A DNA stretch of 64,000 nt from the NCBI RefSeq assembly GCF_001911425.1, contig NZ_MPPL01000001.1:3009654-3073653 (forward strand), read 5' to 3'. The translations under genes and the position numbers were made by a program. Of the stretch, positions 50,212-58,434 are shown in pieces; the stretch's first letter is position 1, and the number at the start of each line of letters is the position of its first letter. The stretch is from Mucilaginibacter polytrichastri (GTDB taxonomy: Bacteria > Bacteroidota > Bacteroidia > Sphingobacteriales > Sphingobacteriaceae). Below the pieces are notes generated by a model. It had not been told where the DNA came from and searched no databases. It saw only the letters and a list, made by a program, of their open reading frames with translations.

Positions 50212-52623
50212 TTACTGTTCAATTACAAACTCCTGTTTTAGCTTAATATCTTCAGACGAGCTGCCAATCATTACTTCGAAAGCGCCGGGTTCAACCGTCC
50301 AGTTCATGTTTTTATCCAGTAAAGCCAAATCGTCGGGGTGTAAGGTAAAGTTTACCGTTTTTGTTTCGCCGGGGGCCAGTTTAACCCGCTCAAAGCCACG
50401 CAGATCAAACTCATAAGTAGTTACACTGCTTACCTTGTCCTTTAAGTAAAGCTGCACCACATCGTCGCCTTTTACTTTGCCTGTGTTGGTAACCTGTACC
50501 GATACCTGTATATCTGCCTGGCTATTGGCCATACTCGGCGTTACCTGCAAATTACTATACGCAAACGTAGTATAACTTAAACCATAACCAAAGGGATACA
50601 GCGCACCGTTAACACTGGTTTTACCATAACCGTTTGGCCCAGATGTAGGCTGATCTGCCTGCGAAGCAGGTTTAAAAGGAAAATTCAACTCGATCTGCCC
50701 CACAGTTTTGGGGAAAGTAATGGGCAGCTTACCACCGGGGTTGTTATCGCCAAAAAGCGTCTCTGCAATTACCTTACCGCTCTCGGGGCCGGGGAACCAG
50801 GCTTCCAAAATGGCAGGCACATACCTGTTTTCCCAATTGATGGTTAACGGTTGCCCGTTTATCATTACCATAATAACCGGCTTGCCAGTGGCTTGTAAGG
50901 CCTGGATTAATTTGAGCTGGCGGCCCGGTAAGCCAAGCCCGGTACGCGATAAACTTTCGCCCACACGCTTGGCATCCTCGCCTACCACGGCTATAATTAC
51001 ATCTACATTTTTAGCCTGATTAACGGCATTATTAATTTCTATCTGCTCTTTATCAGTCAGCGGCGTTTCAATCAATTCGCTCTCGGGCCAGGTAGCGTCA
51101 ATAATATCGCAGCCTTTGGCACCCACTACCAGGCCTTTATCACCAACATAATCTTGTATGCCCTTTAATACGCTGGTTACCGGGTTGTGCGAAGGGCCGT
51201 AACGACTGATGGCGTAATTGGTTTCCTCAGCCAGCGGGCCGGTTACCAGTATCCGCTTGGTTTTATTCAAATCGAGGGGCAGTAAATTATTTTCGTTTTT
51301 CAGCAACACCATGCTCTCCCGGTTCAGCTCTAAACCCATTGCTGTTGATGCTGCTGTATGCACAATTTTATCGGCAGCTTTAGGGTCGGCTACATACGGG
51401 TTATCAAACAAGCCCAGCTTAAACTTAACCCGCAGCACATCGCCCACTCGCGAGTCGATGGTTTTCATAGAAAGTTTGCCTTCTTTAATCAACTCGCGCA
51501 GCGGCATAATATAGGTTTGCGGCATGGTAAAATTGGTGCGCACATTAAGCCCTGCTTCTACCACCTGCCGTACGGCTTCCTTATAATCTTCGGCTACGTG
51601 GTGCTTGCTGTATAAAAACTCGGCGGCTTCACTATCAGAAACCACATACCCATTGAAGCCAAATTTTTCGCGAAGCAACTCTGTCAAAAAATAATGGCTG
51701 CCGGTTATGGGCACGCCGTCCCAATCGTTATAACTGCTCATTACACCCAAGGGGTGCGCTTCCTGAATTACCCTGCGGAAAGGATAAAGGTAGATCTGGT
51801 ACATCTCGCGCGGTGCCACATGCGGGTCTGTACGGGCATTGCCATCGCGGCCGCCTTTGGGAACGCTGTAAACGGCAAAATGCTTTAATGTGGCAGCCAC
51901 ACCTTCTTCCTGGATACCCAATACCATTTGCTTACCCATTTCGGCAATATGAAACGGGTCTTCGCCATAGCATTCCACTACACGGCCCCAGCGCTGGTCG
52001 CGGGCGGGATCGAGGATGGGTGCGTAAATATTAGTATAACCCAGTGCTTTAGCCTCACGACCTACGGTTTGCCCGGCCTGCCTCACTAGGTTTTTATCCC
52101 AGGTGCTGCCTATACCAATTGGTGCAGGCAGGGAGGTAGCACGATCATGATTTAAGCCGTGGATACCTTCGTTAGTAAAATCGACCGGGATACCAATGCG
52201 CGTTTGTTCTACAAACCAATGCTGTATGGTATTAATAGCTTCGGCATGTTTGCTGTAAGGGAATGAGTATTGCGATTGTGCGTTATCGGTGTATGATGTA
52301 AGGCTGTTCAGTTCTTCATCAATATTGGCTATGCCATCTTTCCAAACTTCGTTCTTCCAGTTGGGTACCGGCATTTCGTCTTTTAAAACCCTTTTATACC
52401 CATACAGGGTAGCCATCTGGCAGGTTTTTTCTTCTACCGTCATTTGCGACAGCAGGTCGGTTACACGTTTATCTATGGGTTGCTGCGGATCTTCAAATAC
52501 ATCCTTTTTACCGTTCTTGTTAAAGTCGATCCACCCCTTATGGTAAATGTCTTTACTTTGGGCTGATGCACCTTGAACGGCACAAATAGCAAGCAGCAAT
52601 AGCAGGTTGTTTTTCTTTCTCAT
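50212..52623 (-). CDS. exported glycoside hydrolase family 3 (beta-glucosidase / beta-xylosidase type)
   Basis: 803 residues. A signal peptide (MRKKNNLLLLLAICAVQGASAQ) directs it to the periplasm. The GH3 N-terminal barrel has NEGIHGLNHDRATSLPAPIG, LKHFAVYSVPKGGRDG and the nucleophile Asp330 in YVVSDSEAAEF. The (alpha/beta)6 second domain has AVVGEDAKRVGESLSRTGLG and a fibronectin-III-like C-terminal domain begins near QADIQVSVQVTNTG. It removes terminal beta-linked glucose or xylose; the exact substrate is not determinable. Transcribed alone. Confidence 0.93.
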   Translation of the reverse strand: MRKKNNLLLLLAICAVQGASAQSKDIYHKGWIDFNKNGKKDVFEDPQQPIDKRVTDLLSQMTVEEKTCQMATLYGYKRVLKDEMPVPNWKNEVWKDGIANIDEELNSLTSYTDNAQSQYSFPYSKHAEAINTIQHWFVEQTRIGIPVDFTNEGIHGLNHDRATSLPAPIGIGSTWDKNLVRQAGQTVGREAKALGYTNIYAPILDPARDQRWGRVVECYGEDPFHIAEMGKQMVLGIQEEGVAATLKHFAVYSVPKGGRDGNARTDPHVAPREMYQIYLYPFRRVIQEAHPLGVMSSYNDWDGVPITGSHYFLTELLREKFGFNGYVVSDSEAAEFLYSKHHVAEDYKEAVRQVVEAGLNVRTNFTMPQTYIMPLRELIKEGKLSMKTIDSRVGDVLRVKFKLGLFDNPYVADPKAADKIVHTAASTAMGLELNRESMVLLKNENNLLPLDLNKTKRILVTGPLAEETNYAISRYGPSHNPVTSVLKGIQDYVGDKGLVVGAKGCDIIDATWPESELIETPLTDKEQIEINNAVNQAKNVDVIIAVVGEDAKRVGESLSRTGLGLPGRQLKLIQALQATGKPVIMVMINGQPLTINWENRYVPAILEAWFPGPESGKVIAETLFGDNNPGGKLPITFPKTVGQIELNFPFKPASQADQPTSGPNGYGKTSVNGALYPFGYGLSYTTFAYSNLQVTPSMANSQADIQVSVQVTNTGKVKGDDVVQLYLKDKVSSVTTYEFDLRGFERVKLAPGETKTVNFTLHPDDLALLDKNMNWTVEPGAFEVMIGSSSEDIKLKQEFVIEQ

Positions 52624-52715
52624 TGGTTAGGCTTACAGGCAGAATTGCAGCTGCAAGTAAATCAATTTATTAAAAACAAGCAATTAAGATGGTGTATCTA
52701 TTTTGATAGATACGC

Positions 52716-53495
52716 TTATTGGCCTTTACGTACGGTAATTACCTGGTGCGAACCGATAACCACCGTATTACCTGCAATAACTTCGCCGGTGCTTTTACTT
52801 TGAATATAGGTAATGATACGGAACGGGATGCCATACAGATCTGGCGGAATGGTAAGTTGTGTGCCGCCGTTCAACTTTGCGTTAACGGTTTTAAAATTAC
52901 GTACTACATTAACATGGCTCATGGTTGTGCCCCGGTTTTCGCCACCTGTTACGCGGTCTGTTGCGTGCTCTTGTACAATGGCTACATTAACAAGGTCATC
53001 ATCAGATACCGAGTGCAGCTGGTAATTAACCGTAAGCTGATTGCCGGATATAGCCGCCGCAATGCTGATTACGTTAGATGTAAATACTTTTAAAGATGCT
53101 TTGATGAGGGTACGCAGGTTATCTGTTTCAGACCCGATCATCTCTTTTTTGCCATTAAAAACGGCTTGTGGGGTGTAAGCGTCGGTGTGCAATATTTTGT
53201 TGTAATAGCGCTGGCGTTCGGTATAGGCGCGGTCGCTATATTGGTCTTTCCAGCCTTTGTTATCCCAGTAATCAACATGGAAACTCAGCAGATAAACAGG
53301 TTTGCCGGCAAATTCTTTACTTAAACGAATGAGCGTTTGGTCGGCAGGCGGGCAACTGGCATTCCCTTCGGAGGTAAAAAGTTCTACAATACCAAAACCC
53401 ATTATTAAAAACTGCCGCTTATCCGGATATGTTTTAAAGGAAGTGAGCAGTAAAATGCATAACAGGCTTAAACCTGCAACCTTTATTTTGGCCAT
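52716..53495 (-). CDS. DUF1223 protein, exported, thioredoxin-like
   Basis: 259 residues from ATG 53495 (MAKIKVAGLSLLCILLLTSF), with a signal sequence; a TTG six bases upstream is not favoured because it lies in the promoter. The conserved parts VELFTSEGNASCPPADQTLI, LLSFHVDYWDNKGWKDQYSD, RAYTERQRYYNKILHTDAYT and PQAVFNGKKEMIGSE are those of DUF1223. A single Cys in SCPPAD replaces the CXXC of thioredoxins. The function is unknown. The promoter predicts a leaderless mRNA. Divergent from the GH25 gene. Confidence 0.87.
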   Translation of the reverse strand: MAKIKVAGLSLLCILLLTSFKTYPDKRQFLIMGFGIVELFTSEGNASCPPADQTLIRLSKEFAGKPVYLLSFHVDYWDNKGWKDQYSDRAYTERQRYYNKILHTDAYTPQAVFNGKKEMIGSETDNLRTLIKASLKVFTSNVISIAAAISGNQLTVNYQLHSVSDDDLVNVAIVQEHATDRVTGGENRGTTMSHVNVVRNFKTVNAKLNGGTQLTIPPDLYGIPFRIITYIQSKSTGEVIAGNTVVIGSHQVITVRKGQ

Positions 53496-53498
53496 AAA

Positions 53499-53506
53499 CA
53501 AATATA
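53499..53506 (-). promoter_or_regulatory. -7 element TATATTTG of the DUF1223 gene
   Basis: A perfect TAnnTTTG on the minus strand with only three bases to the ATG at 53495. Confidence 0.6.
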
Positions 53507-53746
53507 CTTTTTAAGCATGGCTATCTAATTAAAAAATCAGCAAAAAACATGCTTTAAAATAGTTTTTTGATAAATAAAGCAACTTAGCCCTATTATAAAT
53601 ATCTCCTGTTAACAGGCCATTGTAATTCATTCATCCACAGAAAAGCTATTGACAGAAGTAAAAACAAATGTGTTTGTGTATTAACAGATTTAGAATTTTT
53701 TTAATGCATTTCTTAAAATCCGTCTCCGGGTTAAGCGCAATTGAGC

Positions 53747-53754
53747 TAAATTTG
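53747..53754 (+). promoter_or_regulatory. -7 element TAAATTTG of the GH25 gene
   Basis: A perfect TAnnTTTG, four bases before the GTG start at 53759. This is the same leaderless spacing as at mqnC and the AsnC gene and supports the choice of GTG. Confidence 0.65.
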
Positions 53755-53758
53755 CACC

Positions 53759-54667
53759 GTGACCACAGCCCCAAAAAAACCTGCTATTCCTGCTGCCAAA
53801 ACTCCTGTTGCCAGAAAAAAGCCGGTAGCTAAGCGGCCTGCCAAACCCAAAGCTGTGCCTCAAAAGGCAGAAAGAAAGCGCTCTGGTTACCTGGCCATTG
53901 TGATAGCCGTACTAATGCTGATCTTATTTTCACCGTTTTACTATAAATATGTGGTTGGCGCTTTTACCGCGACCTGGCACTGGATCAATGATATTGGCGA
54001 AGACACCAATTACCGCAATTATAAGAGTTTCAATATACACGTGGCCGAAAAATATACCATACATGGCATCGATGTATCTTATGCCCAGGGAAAAATTGAC
54101 TGGCCGAAGGTAAAAGCCATGGATGAGAATGGGCTGCACATTAGCTTTGCCTTTATTAAGGCAACCGACGGACAAAACTTTATAGACCCCTCCTTTCAGC
54201 GCAATTGGCGCGAGGCTGCCAAAACGGGTATTATCTGCGGTGCCTATCATTTTTTCAGGCCCGAGCATAATGGGAAGGTGCAGGCAAAATGGTTTTTAAA
54301 AACTGCTAAACTAGAGCGAAGCGATATGCCGCTTGTGGTTGATATTGAAAAGCTGGATGGCGTATCGCCTGCCCAGATGCGCATTGAACTGGATGCTTGC
54401 CTGTCTTACCTCAAATACCGCAGCCCGGTGAAACCGATGATCTATTCTGGCCTTAGCTTTTACACCGATTACCTGAAAGGCTACTTTGATGAATACCCGC
54501 TATGGATTGCCCACTACGATAAACCCGAAGACCAGGTTAACCAGGCTGCCAAATGGCAGTTTTGGCAACACTCCAGCAAGGCAACCGTAAATGGCATTAA
54601 ACACGCGGTAGATTTTGACACCTTTAAAGGCGACAGCATCGCCTTCAGGCAGGTGCTGATCCAATAG
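53759..54667 (+). CDS. membrane-anchored GH25 muramidase
   Basis: 302 residues from GTG 53759. The N-terminal cytoplasmic tail (about 45 residues) is rich in Lys, Pro and Ala (PAKPKAVPQKAERKRSGYLA). One transmembrane helix follows (YLAIVIAVLMLILFSPFYY), then the GH25 catalytic domain. It shows YTIHGIDVSYAQGKIDWPKV (catalytic Asp), FAFIKATDGQNFIDPSFQRN, GAYHFFRPEHNGKVQAKWFL, VVDIEKLDG (catalytic Glu) and QFWQHSSKATVNGIKHAVDF. It cleaves peptidoglycan glycan strands on the periplasmic side. Confidence 0.92.
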   Translation: MTTAPKKPAIPAAKTPVARKKPVAKRPAKPKAVPQKAERKRSGYLAIVIAVLMLILFSPFYYKYVVGAFTATWHWINDIGEDTNYRNYKSFNIHVAEKYTIHGIDVSYAQGKIDWPKVKAMDENGLHISFAFIKATDGQNFIDPSFQRNWREAAKTGIICGAYHFFRPEHNGKVQAKWFLKTAKLERSDMPLVVDIEKLDGVSPAQMRIELDACLSYLKYRSPVKPMIYSGLSFYTDYLKGYFDEYPLWIAHYDKPEDQVNQAAKWQFWQHSSKATVNGIKHAVDFDTFKGDSIAFRQVLIQ

Positions 54668-54972
54668 TCCGCTATTTATTCACTTCCCTGGGAGGGTTAG
54701 GGAGGGGTTTGCAAAAGCAATCTGGACGACTGTACTAACACCCCCCCTCCCTGCCCCAAACACCTCCCAAACGCCCCCATCCCGAGCTACCGTGTACCCA
54801 CAATTATGCTCAGCCTAAATTCTACCCCTTATTAAAGTTTTTGCAACATGCACAGACAGTATTTTTCCACTTAAAAGGGGGAAACAATGGCATTGTTAAT
54901 ACTACTAACTTTTAAGAATAACAACAGATGCAAATTTTGTTTATTGAACTATAACAGATTACCTTTACCGGC
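54668..54972. other. gene-free stretch with GC-rich repeat (family D copy 2)
   Basis: No gene is seen. At 54683-54790, blocks such as GGGAGGGTTAGGGAGGGG face CCCCCCCTCCCTGCCCC, an imperfect inverted pair like that at 16976-17060. The remaining 180 bases are A+T-rich and carry the MocR gene promoter region, in which I could not fix a -7 element with confidence. Confidence 0.5.
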
Positions 54973-56409
54973 ATGAAGGAACCTGCGTATATAAGCCTGG
55001 CTAATAAAATTGCCCGGATGATTGAGAGCGGCATTTATAAAGCCGAAGACAAGCTCCCCTCGCTACGCAATTTACATAAAGAGCACGGCCTGAGCATTGG
55101 CACTGTACTACAGGCTTTTAATTACCTGATTGATAAAGGGCTGGTTATTTCGCAGGAAAAATCCGGCTATTTTGTAAACCATCGCTCGGGTAAAATATTA
55201 CCGGTACCGCAACCTTTGCCTGTTTCATTTTCGGAAAGGACGGTACACATCGACCAGTTGTTGCAGAACCTGAGACGAGACGGTATAGGCCGGGGCTTCG
55301 TATCTTTTGCCAATGCCATGCCCGATAACCGGCTGTTGCCCTTTAACAGTATTAAACGCGCGATACAGAATACATCACGGGATATTAGCGGCAGTTATTT
55401 AAAGCTGGAACAGCGTAAAGGCAACCAGCAATTACGCGAAGAAATAGCCAAACGCTCTTTCTTTTGGAAAGGCGCTATCCACGCCGACGAATTAATTATT
55501 ACCAACGGCTGTATGGAAGCCATAATTTGCTGCCTTAAAACGGTAACCAAACCGGGCGATACCGTATTGGTGCAAGACCCATGTTACTATGGCATTATGC
55601 AGGCCCTGGAATGCCTGGATTTAAAGGTTGTAACCATCCCCTCCCACCCGGAAACCGGCATTGAACTAGCCGATTTAAAAGATGCCTGCAAAAAGTTGAA
55701 CATTAAAGCCTGTTTACTGGTAAGCAACTTTAACAATCCCGATGGTGCCAGTTTAAGCACCGAACAGAAAAAGCAGGTTGCTGCCTTTGCCAACGAGCAG
55801 AAAATGCCCGTTATTGAAGATGACCTGTACGGCGAACTGTTTTTTAATGGCAGCCGGCCAGATACCATTAAGGCATATGACGAGCATGGCTGGGTAATGT
55901 ACTGCAACTCTTTCACCAAAACGCTGGTGCCCGGCTTTAGGATTGGCTGGTGCGCACCGGGGCGATTTGTGCATCAGGTGGCGCGGGTTAAATCCATGCA
56001 TAACGGCTCAACCTCCAACTTTAGTCAGCAGGTGGTGCAGCAGCTATTGGAGTCGGGTACTTACGACCGCCATTTACAAAAGTTCAGGCTGGAGCTGCAT
56101 AAAAACCTGGTGCGGACCACCGCCTTAATTGAGCAGCATTTTCCGGAAGGCACCAAGATCAGCCGCCCTATTGGCGGCATGGTGATCTGGGTTGAATTGC
56201 CCGAGGTTTTAAACACCGTAAAATTGCAGGACGAAGCTTACAGCAAAGATGTAAACTATGCCCCCGGCGAGCTATTTTCGGCTAATGGCGATTACCCAAA
56301 TTACCTGCGCATCAGCTATACCAACTTGTGGGAGCCTAAAATTGAGAAGGCTTTGATTAAACTCGGGCAGCTCTTCAGCACTGTTTGCGAGCGTAGTTTG
56401 GTGGTATAA
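54973..56409 (+). CDS. MocR-type GntR/aminotransferase regulator
   Basis: 478 residues. Residues 5-70 form a GntR winged helix (SLANKIARMIESGIYKAEDK, LPSLRNLHKEHGLSIGTVLQ, AFNYLIDKGLVISQEKSGYF). A class I aminotransferase-fold domain follows: FANAMPDNRLLPFNSIKRAI, ELIITNGCMEAIICCLKTVT, NFNNPDGASLSTEQKKQVAA and the PLP Lys in NSFTKTLVPGFRIGW. Such regulators sense PLP or amino acids and control vitamin B6, taurine or amino acid genes. Converges with ppnP; its target is unknown. Confidence 0.9.
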   Translation: MKEPAYISLANKIARMIESGIYKAEDKLPSLRNLHKEHGLSIGTVLQAFNYLIDKGLVISQEKSGYFVNHRSGKILPVPQPLPVSFSERTVHIDQLLQNLRRDGIGRGFVSFANAMPDNRLLPFNSIKRAIQNTSRDISGSYLKLEQRKGNQQLREEIAKRSFFWKGAIHADELIITNGCMEAIICCLKTVTKPGDTVLVQDPCYYGIMQALECLDLKVVTIPSHPETGIELADLKDACKKLNIKACLLVSNFNNPDGASLSTEQKKQVAAFANEQKMPVIEDDLYGELFFNGSRPDTIKAYDEHGWVMYCNSFTKTLVPGFRIGWCAPGRFVHQVARVKSMHNGSTSNFSQQVVQQLLESGTYDRHLQKFRLELHKNLVRTTALIEQHFPEGTKISRPIGGMVIWVELPEVLNTVKLQDEAYSKDVNYAPGELFSANGDYPNYLRISYTNLWEPKIEKALIKLGQLFSTVCERSLVV

Positions 56410-56424
56410 TGCCAGTGCAAACCT

Positions 56425-56721
56425 TTATTCATAATAGCAAATGTAGGCCAGGTCGGTATCGCATACAATTTGAAACTTGATGTTGGCCTCCAGAAGGATC
56501 ACATCATCAGCTGTATATCTGGTATAATTAACATTGTCGACACTTATAGTGGCCTCACCTGCTACAATAGTGATCTTCTCTGGTGTAGAAGTACCAAATT
56601 CATAAGCCCCTTTTTTCATCACACCCAAGGTTGCTTTGCCGTATTCGGTGTCCAACCCAAGGCTTTGTACTTTGCCTTCAAAATAAGTATTGTGCGCTAC
56701 GGCTTCTGTTGAATTGCTCAT
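56425..56721 (-). CDS. ppnP: pyrimidine/purine nucleoside phosphorylase PpnP
   Basis: 98 residues from ATG 56721 (MSNSTEAVAHNTYFEGKVQS); upstream in-frame ATGs overlap the cupin gene and are less likely. A cupin-like barrel with SLGLDTEYGKATLGVMKKG, EFGTSTPEKITIVAGEAT and FQIVCDTDLAYICYYE matches PpnP (DUF1255, YaiE). It splits nucleosides with phosphate to base and pentose 1-phosphate in the cytoplasm. It follows the cupin gene by 19 bases, so they are a pair. Confidence 0.9.
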   Translation of the reverse strand: MSNSTEAVAHNTYFEGKVQSLGLDTEYGKATLGVMKKGAYEFGTSTPEKITIVAGEATISVDNVNYTRYTADDVILLEANIKFQIVCDTDLAYICYYE

Positions 56722-56740
56722 TGATTTATATTTTTGATTG

Positions 56741-57082
56741 TTAGCCAATATTTTCCCGGTCGCCATGTGCTTTAGGTTCCGAGATAACAATAATACTGAG
56801 ATCTTCCGAATTTTGGTTACTGATACTGTGCTTTGTCAAAGCCGGGATATGAATACTTTCGCCTGCATTAACCACAACAGCCTCACCTGCTATATTAAAC
56901 GTTGCCTGCCCCTGCAAAATGTAAAATACCTGCCGGGCTTTATAGTGAAAGTGGTACAGCTCGGCAGTTCCGGGCGGCATGCGCTCCTGGATCACACTCA
57001 GCGTATCCGACTTAAGCAGGTGCCAGCCGTCGCATTGGTTGCCCCATACATAATGTTCTGCGTTTGCTATCGAATTAACCAT
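56741..57082 (-). CDS. cupin-domain protein
   Basis: 113 residues. Cupin motif 1: YHFHYKARQVFYILQGQATF, holding His ligands and Glu-replacing Gln. Motif 2: GESIHIPALTKHSISNQ with His. The fold suits a metal-dependent dioxygenase, isomerase or sugar-binding protein. The function is unknown. It is the first gene of the pair with ppnP, with its own -7 element at 57097-57104. Confidence 0.88.
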   Translation of the reverse strand: MVNSIANAEHYVWGNQCDGWHLLKSDTLSVIQERMPPGTAELYHFHYKARQVFYILQGQATFNIAGEAVVVNAGESIHIPALTKHSISNQNSEDLSIIVISEPKAHGDRENIG

Positions 57083-57096
57083 GCGGTAATATTCAG

Positions 57097-57104
57097 CAAA
57101 ATTA
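57097..57104 (-). promoter_or_regulatory. -7 element TAATTTTG of the cupin-ppnP unit
   Basis: A perfect TAnnTTTG on the minus strand, 14 bases before the cupin ATG at 57082. Confidence 0.5.
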
Positions 57105-57148
57105 TGAGCCGGGTAAATATACAGATCATGAATATTTCGCTATAACAG

Positions 57149-57190
57149 AAATGCCTCATTTGTACATCCAACTGTACAATTGAGGCATTT
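57149..57190. repeat. hairpin before the AraC remnant
   Basis: The arms AAATGCCTCATTTGTAC (57149-57165) and GTACAATTGAGGCATTT (57174-57190) pair except for one T-T. It may be a terminator or regulatory hairpin left from a lost gene. Confidence 0.65.
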
Positions 57191-57198
57191 CAATTTAA

Positions 57199-57351
57199 TT
57201 GAAGTACGATATATCTATACCGCTAACCGAAGTAATTTACCGGTTGGGCATGCAAACACAATCGTACTTTACTAAGGCCTTTAAAAAGGAATACGGCAAA
57301 ACGCCAACCCAGTTTATACAAGACCTGATGGCAGCCAAAGCCGAATTATAA
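57199..57351 (+). pseudogene. C-terminal fragment of an AraC-family regulator
   Basis: A 50-codon frame after a stop at 57196-57198 reads ISIPLTEVIYRLGMQTQSYF and TKAFKKEYGKTPTQFIQDLM, ending at TAA 57349-57351. This is the second helix-turn-helix of AraC proteins (usual pattern: I..VA...GF.s.SyF.r.FKk..G.tP..y). The sensor domain and first helix-turn-helix are missing. No start codon or promoter is visible. It may be a deleted regulator of the adjacent sugar-acid cluster or of the cupin-ppnP pair; either is a guess. Confidence 0.8.
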
Positions 57352-57366
57352 AACCATTTGCCGCTG

Positions 57367-58347
57367 TTAATGGGCAAATGGTTTTACGCCGGCTGATGGC
57401 TTGATCTTCAAAATATTTCCTTTGGTATCAAAATTAAGGCTATCCAGGCATAGTTCGCGCAACACATATTCTTTGTCTTGCGGGTGTATGCGGTGGTACA
57501 AAATATAGTACTGCCCGTTCTCCGTAAAAACAGTATGATGGCCGGGGCCTGTGGTTTTATGGCTTAGATCTGTTGAAAGGATGGGATCGTCTTTGCCTTC
57601 CATCCAGGGGCCGAACGGGGTTTTGCCAATAGCATATCTTATTTGATAAGTGGAATCAATAGCTTTACCGTAAGAGTACATTAAATAATACAGGCCTTTT
57701 CGCTTAACCATGTGCGGGGCCTCGAAGTAATGCGGAGGTGTAATTTCTACCGGCGTGCCATCAAATGTAACCATGTCTTTTTTTAGCTTAACCGCCATGC
57801 AATGCCCGTTTACCCAATTAAAGCCAGACCCCCAGTATAAATAAGCCTGGCCATCGGTATCAATAAAACAATCTGCATCAATATTGTGCACACCCGGGTA
57901 TGCATTACCTGCAATTAAAGGTGTATTATCGGCTTTCGCGTTTTTCCAGGGGCCAAGCGGTTTATCGCTCACGCCTGCCCATATTTCGCTGCCAACAGCT
58001 ACATACATGTAATACTTGCCGTCAGTAGCTTTCCTTATGCTAGGCGCCCATACCATTGAGTTGTTTGACGTAGGGCTGGTGCATGCCGCTTTAGTTGGCC
58101 AGTTAATATGTTCTGTTTTAAAGCTGATGAAGTCTTTGGTGGTTAGTACGCCCAACTCTTTACCGCCCCAGGGGTCAATGGTGGCATAGATGTAAAAAAT
58201 GCCTTTATCTTTAATAATGGTAGGGTCGGCAAAGTATCCGGGTACAATAGGGTTTGTAATAACCGCTTTTTGAGCAGATGCCGATTGAAAGCAATGAACT
58301 AGCAACAGCGCTACGATTAATTTTTGCAGGTTTTTTTTAAGCGTCAT
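57367..58347 (-). CDS. exported glycoside hydrolase family 43
   Basis: 326 residues from ATG 58347 (MTLKKNLQKLIVALLLVHCF, signal peptide to SASAQ); an in-frame ATG ten codons earlier is possible. The five-bladed propeller has the catalytic base Asp in GYFADPTIIKDKGIFYIYA, the pKa-modulating Asp in NIDADCFIDTDGQAYLYW and the catalytic acid Glu in HYFEAPHMVKRKGLYYLMYS. GH43 enzymes cleave alpha-L-arabinofuranosides or beta-xylosides. The gene ends the minus-strand cluster; 87 bases separate its start from the end of the PQQ gene. Confidence 0.92.
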   Translation of the reverse strand: MTLKKNLQKLIVALLLVHCFQSASAQKAVITNPIVPGYFADPTIIKDKGIFYIYATIDPWGGKELGVLTTKDFISFKTEHINWPTKAACTSPTSNNSMVWAPSIRKATDGKYYMYVAVGSEIWAGVSDKPLGPWKNAKADNTPLIAGNAYPGVHNIDADCFIDTDGQAYLYWGSGFNWVNGHCMAVKLKKDMVTFDGTPVEITPPHYFEAPHMVKRKGLYYLMYSYGKAIDSTYQIRYAIGKTPFGPWMEGKDDPILSTDLSHKTTGPGHHTVFTENGQYYILYHRIHPQDKEYVLRELCLDSLNFDTKGNILKIKPSAGVKPFAH

Positions 58348-58434
58348 AAGTGCCTCAATATATCGCTTATTCATCATTTATACGATGTCTTTTTTTATCC
58401 CTCCGGATAAACTGAATTACAGGCTTAGGTAAAA

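Noticed and set aside
57196..57366. Intact small AraC-type gene
   Set aside because: A stop lies just before the conserved part and there is no start codon or promoter; only the last helix-turn-helix remains.
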